Shown here: positions 37,059-46,077 of the stretch, one piece after another
Position numbering within the stretch: the stretch's first letter is position 1
Layout of the letters: every line of letters begins with the position of its first letter
Assembly (NCBI RefSeq): GCF_002115785.1
Contig: NZ_JFJY01000001.1
Span: forward strand, 248,001 to 312,000
Length of the DNA: 64,000 nucleotides
Origin: Thalassospira sp. MCCC 1A03138
GTDB lineage: Bacteria > Pseudomonadota > Alphaproteobacteria > Rhodospirillales > Thalassospiraceae
Direction of reading: 5' to 3'
Translations under genes and position numbers: made by a program
The notes under the pieces: generated by a model
Told to the model about the DNA's origin: nothing
Seen by the model: only the letters and a program-made list of their open reading frames with translations
Database searches by the model: none

Positions 37059-37703
37059 ATGAACAACGAAGACGCCTTGAAACATCTTGAGAAACTTGCT
37101 GAAAACCCGGCCCTTGATATAGGAGCCAATACCGCCATCGGGCACCACGAAGAGGAAGGCGAATATATCTATCGCATCCTGTCGGGCCTTGTCATGCAAT
37201 GTCATTATGCCGAAGATGGCGAACGTCAGGTCTGCCGCGTGTTCCGCCCCGGTGATCTGATCGGGCTTGAAACGGTTGTCGAACCGGGTCTTTCACTGAT
37301 CAGCGAAACCCTGACGCCAACGGTCCTGATGCGCATTCCGGTTGCGCGCATCCGAATGGCGCAGGCGACCAATCCCGAACTGCAACAGGCGATCCTGCGG
37401 CTGCTCGCACGCGAGGTTGTCGATGGCTATAACTGGAAGGTCAATCTGGGGACAGGATCGGCGATGCGCCGGATTTGCCGGTTCCTGCTCTGGAGTGCCA
37501 AGGATGATCACTGCCCGCTGCCGACACGCGACAAGCTGGGCAGCATCATTGCCACAACCACCGAAACAGCAAGCCGCATGATTGCCGATCTTCGCCGTCA
37601 GGGTGTTTTGCGCAAAAGCCGGTCGCGCCCGTCAACGGTCGTGATCGACCGGGATCGCGTGCGCCAGAAGGCCGGTGATTTCTGGGACCACCGCGCCGCG
37701 TGA
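37059..37703 (+). CDS. Crp/Fnr family transcriptional regulator
   Basis: A 214-residue regulator: cyclic-nucleotide-type beta roll (about 20-130, IYRILSGLVMQCHYAEDGER, FRPGDLIGLE) followed by a Crp-type winged helix (PTRDKLGSIIATTTETASRM). The N-terminus lacks the cysteine cluster of Fnr, so it is not an oxygen-sensing iron-sulfur type. GGGAG precedes ATG 37059; a much longer frame upstream is only a chance extension over the PepSY gene. It begins 107 bases after the PepSY gene. Effector unknown. Confidence 0.9.
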   Translation: MNNEDALKHLEKLAENPALDIGANTAIGHHEEEGEYIYRILSGLVMQCHYAEDGERQVCRVFRPGDLIGLETVVEPGLSLISETLTPTVLMRIPVARIRMAQATNPELQQAILRLLAREVVDGYNWKVNLGTGSAMRRICRFLLWSAKDDHCPLPTRDKLGSIIATTTETASRMIADLRRQGVLRKSRSRPSTVVIDRDRVRQKAGDFWDHRAA

Positions 37704-37750
37704 TAACGGACGAAACCTGTTGAAAACCGGGAATGCGGTCGCCTGCATGA

Positions 37751-40700
37751 TCAGTGCGGCCGCGTGTTCCCGCCAAAGGACACATCGAACGGCATGGTCA
37801 CGTTCGATTTCAACAGCACTTCAAAATCGCTGGCCGGGATCGGCTTGCTGAAATAGAAGCCCTGTACCTCATCAACGCCTTCAGAGACGATGCGTTCCAG
37901 TTGCATTTCGGTTTCAATCCCTTCGACATTGACCGCCATGCCAAACGACCGCGCCAGGAACACCACCGCGCGCACAATCGCCGCATTGCCATCGCGGCTG
38001 TCGAGGTCGATGATAAACGACCGGTCGATCTTGATCTTGTCGACCGGGAAGCGTTTCAGATATGCCAGCGACGAATAACCGGTACCGAAATCATCAATTG
38101 CAATCCGGATGCCCTGATTTCGTAAAATGCCAAGCGTGATCGCCGCTTCGCGCGGGTTATCCATCACCGCACTTTCAGTGACTTCAAACTGCAGCTGGGT
38201 CGGGTTCAAACGCGACCGTTCCAGAACATCGCCGACACTTTCAATCAGGTCTTCGTGCCGGGCAAGCTCCAGCGGCGACAGATTGACCGAAATCGTCAGT
38301 TCGCCATATCCGGCATCGACCCATTGCCGGGTCTGTTTGCAAGCCTGATTAAGCACCCAATGGCCAACATCGGCGATGATGCCCATGCGTTCGGCCACAG
38401 GAATGAAATCGACCGGGCTGACCTGCCCGCGGGACGGATGGAACCAGCGCACCAGCGCCTCCATTCCGATGATCTTGTGGTTCGCGATATCAATAATCGG
38501 CTGATAGAACAGCTCCAGTTCGTCATTTTCAATCGCATGACTAAGGTCGCGTTCAAGCGCCTTGCGTTCCTGCACTTCGACCTGCAAACGCGGTTCGAAG
38601 AAATGATACCGGTTACGCCCTTCCGCCTTGGAACAATAAAGCGCCAGATCGACATTGCGGAACAGGTCCTTTTCATCGCGCCCGTCCTGCGGGAACATGC
38701 AGATACCTACCGATGTCGATGCCTGCACCTCGTTCCCGTCCAGCATGAAGCGTTCCGAAACCCGTTCAATCAGGCGCTGTGCAACAAGGGTCACTTCCTC
38801 GACCGTGCCCGGATCATGGATCAGGACGGCAAATTCATCCCCGCCAAGGCGCGCGACCACATCCTCGTTGCGCAGACAAACCCGCATTCGTTCCCCAACC
38901 CCCTGTAAGAGCAGGTCGCCGATTGGATGCCCAAGCGTATCATTGATGTCTTTGAAGTTATCCAGATCAAACAGCATCAGCACGAAACTGCGTTTTTCAT
39001 GCTTGCCACGTTTGACCGCGGCTGCAAGGCGTTCCTGAAACAGGGTGCGGTTCGGAAGTCCGGTCAATCCGTCATGATGGGCCAGAAACTGGATACGTGC
39101 TTCGCTGCGTTTGCGATCTGTGATGTCGGTGATCGATCCTTCGATCAGAACCGGAACACCTTTGTCATCGCGAACCAGTCGTGCATTTTCCTCGACCCAG
39201 ATGATCTTGCCGTCGCGTCGGCGCATCTCGGCCTCAAACCCCTGAACCACCCCATCGCGCATAAGCTTACCCGTCAGGCGCAGACGATTGGTCGGGTTCA
39301 GGTAACATTGCGAAAACCCGGCTTGGGACACCAGCAATTCATCGGCACTGTCATAGCCAAGGATCGATACGAAGGCCGGGTTGGCAGACAGGATATCGCC
39401 AAGCGGACGGCTCTGATAAAGACCTTCGGCGGAATTTTCGAAAATGCCGCGATATTTTTCTTCGGCCCGGCGAAGGGCACGTTCGACCGACAGCTTTTCG
39501 GTGACATCCTGCCCGATGCAGATCACGCCCGATACATCGCCATCCTCGCCGAAATGCGCACGCGCATTCCATTGCAACAGGCGAACCTCGCCATCGCGGC
39601 GCCGGAATGAAATGACTTCGTCCTTGATGATCTCACCGGAAATCAGGCGTTTGATGCCCTGACGCACCTGATCGCGTTCACCGTCAAGCAACAGGAAATC
39701 AAAGAAATTCTGCCCCGCTGCTTCCATCCAGGAATAGCCGAACGTCCATTCGCATTCGCGGTTATATTCCAGAATGCGACCTTCGCTATCAAGGAACAGG
39801 ATCACGCTGCCCGCAGTCTGGACCAGTGCGCGATAGCGTTCCTGACGGCGGCGCAGATCATATTCCGCCTGACGGCTTTTGGTGATGTCGGTAACGGTAA
39901 CGCTATACCCCAGAAGCGATCCGCCCTCGCCCCGGATTTCTGTCGCGTTGATCCGCACCCAAAGCTGACTGCCATCCTGACGGCGCATTTCCACATCGCG
40001 CGCCTGAATGCCGTTGCCGGATACAAGATCACGGCGCAAATCGCGCAAATCCTCGGATCGGGCATAAAACTTTTCGGGATTGGTCAGATAGGCCTGACGG
40101 AGTTCACGGACATTGTCATAGCCAAACAATGTTGCGGCTTCTTCGTTCACACTGGTCAGGGTGCCATCAGCCGCCAGATCGATAATACCATGCACAGCAT
40201 GTTCAAGGGCACGGCGATAGCTTTCCTCGCGGGTGCGTTCCTGCCCAAAAAGTGCAATCGCATCCTGTGTCGGCAACGGCATGCGTTGCCACTGATAAAT
40301 CCGCTGCCCGTAATGCACGGTGCGGATGTCATCCCAGTCGGCGATGTTTTCGCCGTCTTCGATCAGGGCACGCTGGCCAGATGGTTTAGTCAGCGACAAT
40401 GCGCCAGGCAGCCCCATTTCAAGGGCGGCCTGCTCGGCTGCCTTGTTGGAGAATCGCAAACCGCCGTCACGCTCCACCACCAGAACCGGTTGCGGAGAAA
40501 TCAGAACTCCGGTGCCTGTCGTTGCGTCTGCATCCTGCAGGGCGATGATCCGAATGAAAACCTGTCCGGAAAGTGAAAGCTGCCATGCAAAGAACTGAAC
40601 ATCGCGGCCATCGATTTTATCGACACGTGAAAAATATCCGACGGCATTAAGCGCTTCGGCGCTGATTTCGCGGATGTTTCGGGCGATTTCGGGATGGGTA

Positions 40701-40888
40701 TCAATCTTGTGCCAGGTATCATCGGCAAGGTCGGGTGAAATCGTCTGCACCCACGGCGCATTGACAAGAACGCTCTCGCCGATGGGATCGTAAACCCCCG
40801 ACGGCACACGAAGATGCCCAATCAACGCCGCAAGAGTCCCCGCAGCATTGCTTGAAATGATAACTCCCATACCCGGCTTATTCGTCAT
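37751..40888 (-). CDS. PAS-PAS-PAS-GGDEF-EAL protein (cyclic-di-GMP synthase/phosphodiesterase)
   Basis: A 1045-residue cytosolic protein. An N-terminal region of about 220 residues of PAS-like character is followed by three PAS domains (about 225-340, 349-466, 476-592), GGDEF (595-765) and EAL (778-1030). The GGDEF site is intact (RLGGDEF, 682-686) and has the RxxD product-inhibition site (RNED, 673-676). The EAL site is intact (MEALVRW at 809, NLSPLEL, EVTES, IDDFGTGYSS, VEGIET). It can in principle both make and break c-di-GMP. No membrane helix was seen. Start ATG 40888 has no clear ribosome site; an ATG six codons later is an alternative. Confidence 0.92.
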   Translation of the reverse strand: MTNKPGMGVIISSNAAGTLAALIGHLRVPSGVYDPIGESVLVNAPWVQTISPDLADDTWHKIDTHPEIARNIREISAEALNAVGYFSRVDKIDGRDVQFFAWQLSLSGQVFIRIIALQDADATTGTGVLISPQPVLVVERDGGLRFSNKAAEQAALEMGLPGALSLTKPSGQRALIEDGENIADWDDIRTVHYGQRIYQWQRMPLPTQDAIALFGQERTREESYRRALEHAVHGIIDLAADGTLTSVNEEAATLFGYDNVRELRQAYLTNPEKFYARSEDLRDLRRDLVSGNGIQARDVEMRRQDGSQLWVRINATEIRGEGGSLLGYSVTVTDITKSRQAEYDLRRRQERYRALVQTAGSVILFLDSEGRILEYNRECEWTFGYSWMEAAGQNFFDFLLLDGERDQVRQGIKRLISGEIIKDEVISFRRRDGEVRLLQWNARAHFGEDGDVSGVICIGQDVTEKLSVERALRRAEEKYRGIFENSAEGLYQSRPLGDILSANPAFVSILGYDSADELLVSQAGFSQCYLNPTNRLRLTGKLMRDGVVQGFEAEMRRRDGKIIWVEENARLVRDDKGVPVLIEGSITDITDRKRSEARIQFLAHHDGLTGLPNRTLFQERLAAAVKRGKHEKRSFVLMLFDLDNFKDINDTLGHPIGDLLLQGVGERMRVCLRNEDVVARLGGDEFAVLIHDPGTVEEVTLVAQRLIERVSERFMLDGNEVQASTSVGICMFPQDGRDEKDLFRNVDLALYCSKAEGRNRYHFFEPRLQVEVQERKALERDLSHAIENDELELFYQPIIDIANHKIIGMEALVRWFHPSRGQVSPVDFIPVAERMGIIADVGHWVLNQACKQTRQWVDAGYGELTISVNLSPLELARHEDLIESVGDVLERSRLNPTQLQFEVTESAVMDNPREAAITLGILRNQGIRIAIDDFGTGYSSLAYLKRFPVDKIKIDRSFIIDLDSRDGNAAIVRAVVFLARSFGMAVNVEGIETEMQLERIVSEGVDEVQGFYFSKPIPASDFEVLLKSNVTMPFDVSFGGNTRPH

Positions 40889-41255
40889 TTTTGTTATCGC
40901 TGCGAGACCATAACTTTTACCCCATGCGCTGCAAAGGCCTATTTTATTCCCAAGAGAGAATGCGATGCGTTCTTGACGCTAACATGTTGTAATTTTTTAA
41001 GCATTCCCTTCGGTTCACAGCCCCTGCACATGCATGCGCAGCAAGTCCCCCTGTGTTCCGACGCCCAAAGGATGCCCCACATTTCACTACGCAATCATTA
41101 AAATCGTGAATATTTAACCGGTTAACTGTTGCCGGAGATCAAATACCGTCTTAGGTTCTATGTCCATCGGAGTTGTCACACGCCATCAACCGGTGCGTCG
41201 ACGTTTCGCGGGAATACCCGTTAACGGTCAGTCACCCGGAAAAGGAGTAATCATC
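40889..41255. other. Intergenic region between divergent c-di-GMP and TerB-like genes
   Basis: These 367 bases must contain both promoters. An AT-rich patch with a TTTTTTAA run lies near 40985-41000. An open frame from 41160 to the TerB gene is judged to be upstream extension without a ribosome site. Nothing else is recognised. Confidence 0.45.
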
Positions 41256-41669
41256 GTGATCTCACATCAGGACGCCTTGATTTACACAATGGTTATGGTT
41301 TCGGCCTCGGATAACGACATCACCGATGCGGAGCTGTCCGCCATGGGGCGTCGGGTTCGCTATCTTCCGATTTTTGCCGGCTTTGACAATGACGGTGTCA
41401 CCGCGGTTGCGCGCGATTGCGCCAAACTGCTTGCCGAAGAAGACGGCCTGGACAGCACGCTGGACATGATCCGCGAAGCCCTGCCGCGCAAATTGCGTGA
41501 AACCGCTTATGTCTTTGCCTGCGAAATTGTCCTGTCGGACAGCGAAATCAGTCAGGAAGAACTTCGTATTCTCGAACTGATACGTCATCGGCTCGATATT
41601 GACCGCCTTGTGAGTGCCGCGATTGAACGCGCCATGGCCGCGCGGTATGTCCGCCCCGGCGAGTTTTAG
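41256..41669 (+). CDS. TerB-like tellurite-resistance-fold protein
   Basis: A 137-residue all-helical protein. The paired acidic motif SASDNDITDAELSAMGRRV and, later, LSDSEISQEELRILELIR is the internal repeat of the TerB/TerB-like fold, whose acidic helices can bind metal ions. Family members occur in stress and membrane-associated complexes, but stand-alone copies like this one have no known role. Start GTG 41256 has AAAGGAG about 9 bases upstream; the frame from 41160 is longer but lacks a ribosome site. Confidence 0.8.
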   Translation: MISHQDALIYTMVMVSASDNDITDAELSAMGRRVRYLPIFAGFDNDGVTAVARDCAKLLAEEDGLDSTLDMIREALPRKLRETAYVFACEIVLSDSEISQEELRILELIRHRLDIDRLVSAAIERAMAARYVRPGEF

Positions 41670-41941
41670 GCAATCGCGCAAAGACGGCACAGAACGACCA
41701 CATAATTTCCATTCCGACAACATAGCGTCGGCCGATAGTGACGGAACCCGAATGAAACGCGCATAACATCAGGCAAATGCCTTGAATTGCTGCTTTCTTT
41801 GTTAGACCGCCATCTTATGGCCGCACCTGCATTTTTACTGCTGCCCGCCCGGTTCAACCAACCGGGATGTTTTTGATCGCCTGATCGCTTTGACCGTCAC
41901 ATTGAAGGCCCACGCGTTGGCCAAAACGAAGGAACACCGTT

Positions 41942-42826
41942 ATGACCGCACTTGCCGGGGAAAATATCGCATTCATCGGTTTGGGATTGATGGGCCGCCC
42001 CATGGCGCTCAATCTTGAAAAGGCTGGCGCGATCCTGACCGTCAATACGCGAAATCCCGAAACGCTCAATGCCTTTGACGATCTGGGCGTTGCTACCGCG
42101 CCCACCCCGGCCGATGCGGCGGCGGATGCAGATATCGTCATCATCTGTGTCGCCAATACCGAAGCCCTTGAAAACGTGCTGCTTGGCGAGGATGGCGTGA
42201 TTGACGGCATGGAAGAAGGCACCATCGTTGTCGACATGGGCACGACCGCCATCGACGCCACCCGGCGCTTTGCCGATGCCGTAGAAGAAGCCGGCGGTCA
42301 CTGGATCGATGCCCCGGTATCAGGTGGAACACACGGGGCTGAAAACGGTACGCTCACCATCATGGTCGGTGCCGAAGAAGAAGATTTTCAACGTGTGCAG
42401 CGTGTCTTTGGCGTGCTTGGATCACGCGTCACCCATGTCGGTGAAATCGGATCCGGCCAGATCGCCAAGGCCGCCAACCAGATGATCGTTGGCATCACCA
42501 TCGGTGCGATTGCCGAAGCCTTTTCCATGGCCGACGAAGCCGGTGTAGATCTGGGAAAATTGCGCTCCGCGCTGACCGGCGGCTTTGCGGATTCCGCGAT
42601 CCTTCAAAAGCACGGCGAACGTATGATCGAACGTAATTTCGAGCCAGGTGGCAAGGTCGTGACCCAGCGCAAGGACCTGTATCAGGCGCTTGAATTTTCC
42701 GAAGGCGAACTGGGCCTTGAACTGCCCTTCTCGCGGCTCGCCCTTGAACTATACGAAGAACTGATCGAAATCGGGGGCGGTGATCTTGACCATTCCGCCC
42801 TGATCAAGATTTACGAAGAAGAATGA
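41942..42826 (+). CDS. NAD(P)-dependent 2-hydroxyacid/3-hydroxyisobutyrate dehydrogenase family reductase
   Basis: A 294-residue beta-hydroxyacid dehydrogenase. The N-terminal Rossmann domain has GLGLMGRPMALN; substrate-binding DAPVSGG (123-129) and catalytic K176 (GQIAKAANQM) are in place. Related enzymes reduce tartronate semialdehyde or oxidise 3-hydroxyisobutyrate, and the true substrate is unknown. GGAACACC precedes the ATG at 42. Single-gene unit, sharing a bidirectional terminator with the convergent methyltransferase gene. Confidence 0.92.
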   Translation: MTALAGENIAFIGLGLMGRPMALNLEKAGAILTVNTRNPETLNAFDDLGVATAPTPADAAADADIVIICVANTEALENVLLGEDGVIDGMEEGTIVVDMGTTAIDATRRFADAVEEAGGHWIDAPVSGGTHGAENGTLTIMVGAEEEDFQRVQRVFGVLGSRVTHVGEIGSGQIAKAANQMIVGITIGAIAEAFSMADEAGVDLGKLRSALTGGFADSAILQKHGERMIERNFEPGGKVVTQRKDLYQALEFSEGELGLELPFSRLALELYEELIEIGGGDLDHSALIKIYEEE

Positions 42827-42831
42827 CATTT

Positions 42832-42866
42832 AAAAAGCAGAGCGACCTTGGGCGACCCTGCTTTTT
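42832..42866. terminator. Bidirectional terminator
   Basis: AAAAAGCAG pairs with CTGCTTTTT around a partly pairing loop, so both strands end in a T run. It serves the convergent reductase and methyltransferase genes. Confidence 0.8.
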
Positions 42867-42883
42867 GCAAGCCAGGCAGCGCC

Positions 42884-43420
42884 TCATCCCGGCAGATTCG
42901 ATCCAATTCGGTACAGGTAAAGTATATCCGATTCCGACTGCATCGGGATTTCCCCGAAGGCCTGCCAGCCGGGAATGGCAAAGGCGCGTGAAAGAACAAT
43001 CCCGCCCGGCGCCATGCGCTGATTTAGCACATCGCCGACATCAGCCATCACGCGCGGATCAAGGAAGCACACCACAACATCCCCCGGATCCTGATCACGC
43101 TTTCGAAAATCCGCGCGCACCAGCGACAGGTTTTCAAGCTGCGCTAGCCGCGCACGAATACGGCTGACCGCATAGGGCAGCGGCGATAATTCAACCCCTG
43201 TCACCGTGATGTCGGGTCGGGCGCGCGCAATACTGATTGCCAGGTCTCCCCATCCCGATCCGAAATCCACCACACGGCAGGGCTCATTGGGCAGGTAAGA
43301 TATGATTTCGTTACGTGCCTTGCGGCCGCTCGGCATCGGTACCGTACGCAACCGGATGGCATAGATCAGGATCAGCGCGATAACGACGCCAAGAATGATA
43401 AGGATGGATAATTCGCTCAT
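42884..43420 (-). CDS. Membrane-anchored SAM-dependent methyltransferase-like protein
   Basis: A 178-residue protein with one N-terminal membrane helix (LSILIILGVVIALILIYAIR) and a class I SAM-binding domain (VVDFGSGWGDLAISIARARP, motif I, then GVELSPLP). It is short and lacks a clear substrate domain, so target is unknown. Start ATG 43420; an upstream TTG at 43435 is possible. It is divergent from slyX. Confidence 0.8.
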   Translation of the reverse strand: MSELSILIILGVVIALILIYAIRLRTVPMPSGRKARNEIISYLPNEPCRVVDFGSGWGDLAISIARARPDITVTGVELSPLPYAVSRIRARLAQLENLSLVRADFRKRDQDPGDVVVCFLDPRVMADVGDVLNQRMAPGGIVLSRAFAIPGWQAFGEIPMQSESDILYLYRIGSNLPG

Positions 43421-43530
43421 GGGCCAGCTAACCAATCTTTCTGATCTGTGCTAGGTTGGTGTCTTACTCCTGCCACAGGGCATTGTCCCCGGCAAGTTTT
43501 CACCCATCCAAGCGGGACAACCATCGCGCC

Positions 43531-43746
43531 ATGAGCCAAGACGCAAGCAACCGTATCGACGAACTCGAAATCCACATCGCCCATCTCGAAAGCTCGATAC
43601 ATGACATGTCCGACATGATCAAATCGCAGTGGGACCGGATTGACCTGCTGGAACGGCGCAACAAATTAATGGCCGAAGATATTAAACGGCTTGTCGATTT
43701 TCTGCGTACATCACCAGAAGATGATGCACCTCCGCCTCATTATTAA
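43531..43746 (+). CDS. slyX: SlyX family protein
   Basis: A 71-residue coiled-coil protein ending in PPPHY, as is usual for SlyX. Heptads run from IDELEIHIAHLESSI through LLERRNKLM. SlyX is widespread in proteobacteria and has no proven function. Start ATG 43531 with an AGCGGGA site. The next gene begins 33 bases later on the same strand. Confidence 0.9.
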   Translation: MSQDASNRIDELEIHIAHLESSIHDMSDMIKSQWDRIDLLERRNKLMAEDIKRLVDFLRTSPEDDAPPPHY

Positions 43747-43779
43747 TGGTGCCACGAACTGGCCCCGCCAACCCCAGAG

Positions 43780-44967
43780 ATGCCCGTGACCAATCCCTAT
43801 CTCGACATCCCGGTGTTCGACGATTTCGCCAAGGTTCTTGACCCGTCGATTTATCGCGAACTGCCCGATGACTGGTGGGTTGGCACATCCGATATCGTCG
43901 GATCGACCAAGGCGGTCGAAGCAGGCCGTTACAAGGAAGTCAATATGGTCGGCGCGTCGGTCATTGCCGCAGCCACCAATGCCATCGGACATTCGGATTT
44001 TCCATTCATCTTTGGCGGGGACGGTGCCGCGATTGCCTGCCCACCCGACAAGGTTCCCACTGTTCGGGATGCCCTTGCCGCAACCGCCATCTGGGCAAGC
44101 GAAGAACTGGGTTTTGATTTGCGAGTTGCCTTGGTCCGCATCGACGAAATCCGAAAAAGTGGTCACAACGTCCGGGTTGCCCGTTTTCTCGCATCAAAAA
44201 AGCTGGCCTATGCGGTATTTTCCGGGCGCGGCATTTCCTGGGCCGAAGAACAGATGAAACAGGGCCATAACCTGATTACCCCGGCGCCGTCTGGCACGCA
44301 GCCCGATCTGACCGGACTTTCGTGCCGATGGTCGCCGATCCGGGCGGAGGATGGATGTAAAATCCTGTCACTAATCATGCTGCCCCGCGATGATCGCGTC
44401 CGTTTTGACCGTTGCGCAAACGCCCTGTTTGGCATCCTTGAACAGGACCGTCGCGACAGCAATCCGGTCCCGGAATCCGGCCCCGATTTCCGGATTGGCT
44501 GGCAAAGCCTGCGCCTCGAAGCACTGGCAACACAGGGAACCGAAGGATCAAAACTGCGCGCATGGTGCAAGGCGCTTTTCGTCTCCTGCGTTGCCCTGTT
44601 TCTGTTTAAAACTGGCCGGAATCTTGGCGACTTCGATCCGGTGCATTATCGCGAACAAACCAAACTCAATACTGATTTCCGACGCTTTGGCGATGGTATC
44701 TGGTTGACTGTCAATTGCACCACACCACAAACAGAACAAATCGAAACGTTGCTGTCGGATGCCGAAAACAATGGTGATATCTGGTTTGGGATAAAACAGC
44801 AGGACGAAGCGCTGATGACCTGCATCGTTCCCGATATTGCAACGGACTCCCACCTGCATTTCCTAGATGGAGCCGATGGCGGTTACACCGCGGCGGCCAG
44901 CATCTGCAAAGCAAAGATGAGAAAGCTTCCGACACAACCAAATCATGCAGAACTCGCATCAACTTAA
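43780..44967 (+). CDS. DUF3095 protein with class III nucleotidyl-cyclase-like metal site
   Basis: A 395-residue DUF3095 protein. The N-terminal part contains SDIVGST (D38) and FIFGGDGAA (D81), 43 residues apart. Class III adenylyl/guanylyl cyclases carry two metal-binding aspartates with this spacing and sequence context (DIxGST then GD), so the domain may be a divergent cyclase. The C-terminal half has conserved-looking segments (LSCRWSPI, GRNLGDFD, DGIWLTVNC). The family is uncharacterised. It lies 33 bases after slyX, probably one operon. The ribosome site is poor; a GTG two codons later is an alternative start. Confidence 0.8.
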   Translation: MPVTNPYLDIPVFDDFAKVLDPSIYRELPDDWWVGTSDIVGSTKAVEAGRYKEVNMVGASVIAAATNAIGHSDFPFIFGGDGAAIACPPDKVPTVRDALAATAIWASEELGFDLRVALVRIDEIRKSGHNVRVARFLASKKLAYAVFSGRGISWAEEQMKQGHNLITPAPSGTQPDLTGLSCRWSPIRAEDGCKILSLIMLPRDDRVRFDRCANALFGILEQDRRDSNPVPESGPDFRIGWQSLRLEALATQGTEGSKLRAWCKALFVSCVALFLFKTGRNLGDFDPVHYREQTKLNTDFRRFGDGIWLTVNCTTPQTEQIETLLSDAENNGDIWFGIKQQDEALMTCIVPDIATDSHLHFLDGADGGYTAAASICKAKMRKLPTQPNHAELAST

Positions 44968-45044
44968 CGACACCGATGCTTTTCTTGCATCAGAAACCGG
45001 TTTGCGCGATCCTGAACCATCTTTTGTGACAACAGGTGACCGTC

Positions 45045-45998
45045 ATGGATACCCGCGAACTTCAGGCATTGATCGCCGTTGCCGATGAAAAATCCTTTCA
45101 TGGGGCCGCCGCCCGCCTTGGCCTTACGCAACCTGCCATCACGCGCCGCATCCAGCGCCTTGAAGAACGCATTGGCACACAGCTTTTTGACCGGTCATTG
45201 AAACCATTGCAACCGACCCCTGCCGGGCATCGTGCATTGGCCGAAGCCCGTGATCTTTTGCGCCGCCTTAACGGTTTCACCGAAAGCATCACTGGCAACA
45301 ATGCCGTGACGGGTCCCTTCCGCCTGGGCGTCAGCCACGGGGCAGCGCCTCTGCTGGCGGCACCTGAACTGCGCGACCTGCACACACGTTTTCCTGACAT
45401 GTCGCTTACGATCAAAAGCGGCTGGTCAAGCGAGCTGTTGCCGCTGATGCGACGGGGTGAAATTGATGCCATGCTGTCGCTGGATGGTCCACATGGCACA
45501 ATCGGCGGGACCGATGTCCGAGATATTCCGGCAAGTCTGCGCGCGCAAAAGCTTCTTGATGACCAAATCGTTGCCATCGGACCACGATCAGCCAAACACC
45601 ACCCGAAAAACATTGCCGAACTGGCCGAACATCCAATGGTTCTGATGCCTGATGGCTGTACTTTCCGGGCTCTTGGCAATGCGTGGGCACGTCAGAACGG
45701 GGTACAGTTCAAATCCGTGCTCGAAGTTTCCGCCCTTGAATTGCAGATCGAAATGGTCGCCGCCGGTGCGGGATACGGCATCATGGCACGGCGGTTCTGC
45801 ATGCACAGTCCGGCGGCAAACCGCATTCGCATCCTTGATATTCCAGGCATGAACTGGGATATGGGGATCATGCTGATCCGCCGTCAGGCCAATACCGATC
45901 TTGATGATATCATTGATACCGTTGGCAAAATTGTCGTCGAAGCCGGGGCCATATCTGATCCGCCGGCAGATAATAATGCGCAAATGTTATCAGCATAA
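45045..45998 (+). CDS. LysR family transcriptional regulator
   Basis: A 317-residue regulator with the N-terminal winged helix (LQALIAVADEKSFHGAAARL, GLTQPAITRRIQRLE, FDRSLKPLQPT) and a LysR effector domain. Start ATG 45045 has AGGTGA 6 bases before it; GTG 45036 is less likely. The MFS transporter gene follows 79 bases downstream on the same strand and may be its target. Confidence 0.93.
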   Translation: MDTRELQALIAVADEKSFHGAAARLGLTQPAITRRIQRLEERIGTQLFDRSLKPLQPTPAGHRALAEARDLLRRLNGFTESITGNNAVTGPFRLGVSHGAAPLLAAPELRDLHTRFPDMSLTIKSGWSSELLPLMRRGEIDAMLSLDGPHGTIGGTDVRDIPASLRAQKLLDDQIVAIGPRSAKHHPKNIAELAEHPMVLMPDGCTFRALGNAWARQNGVQFKSVLEVSALELQIEMVAAGAGYGIMARRFCMHSPAANRIRILDIPGMNWDMGIMLIRRQANTDLDDIIDTVGKIVVEAGAISDPPADNNAQMLSA

Positions 45999-46077
45999 TA
46001 AGTCGAATGAATTGGACGCATTGCGCCATCGCGTTCAAAATCGGAACAATTATTGAAATCCGCTCCGGAGTAGCCCG

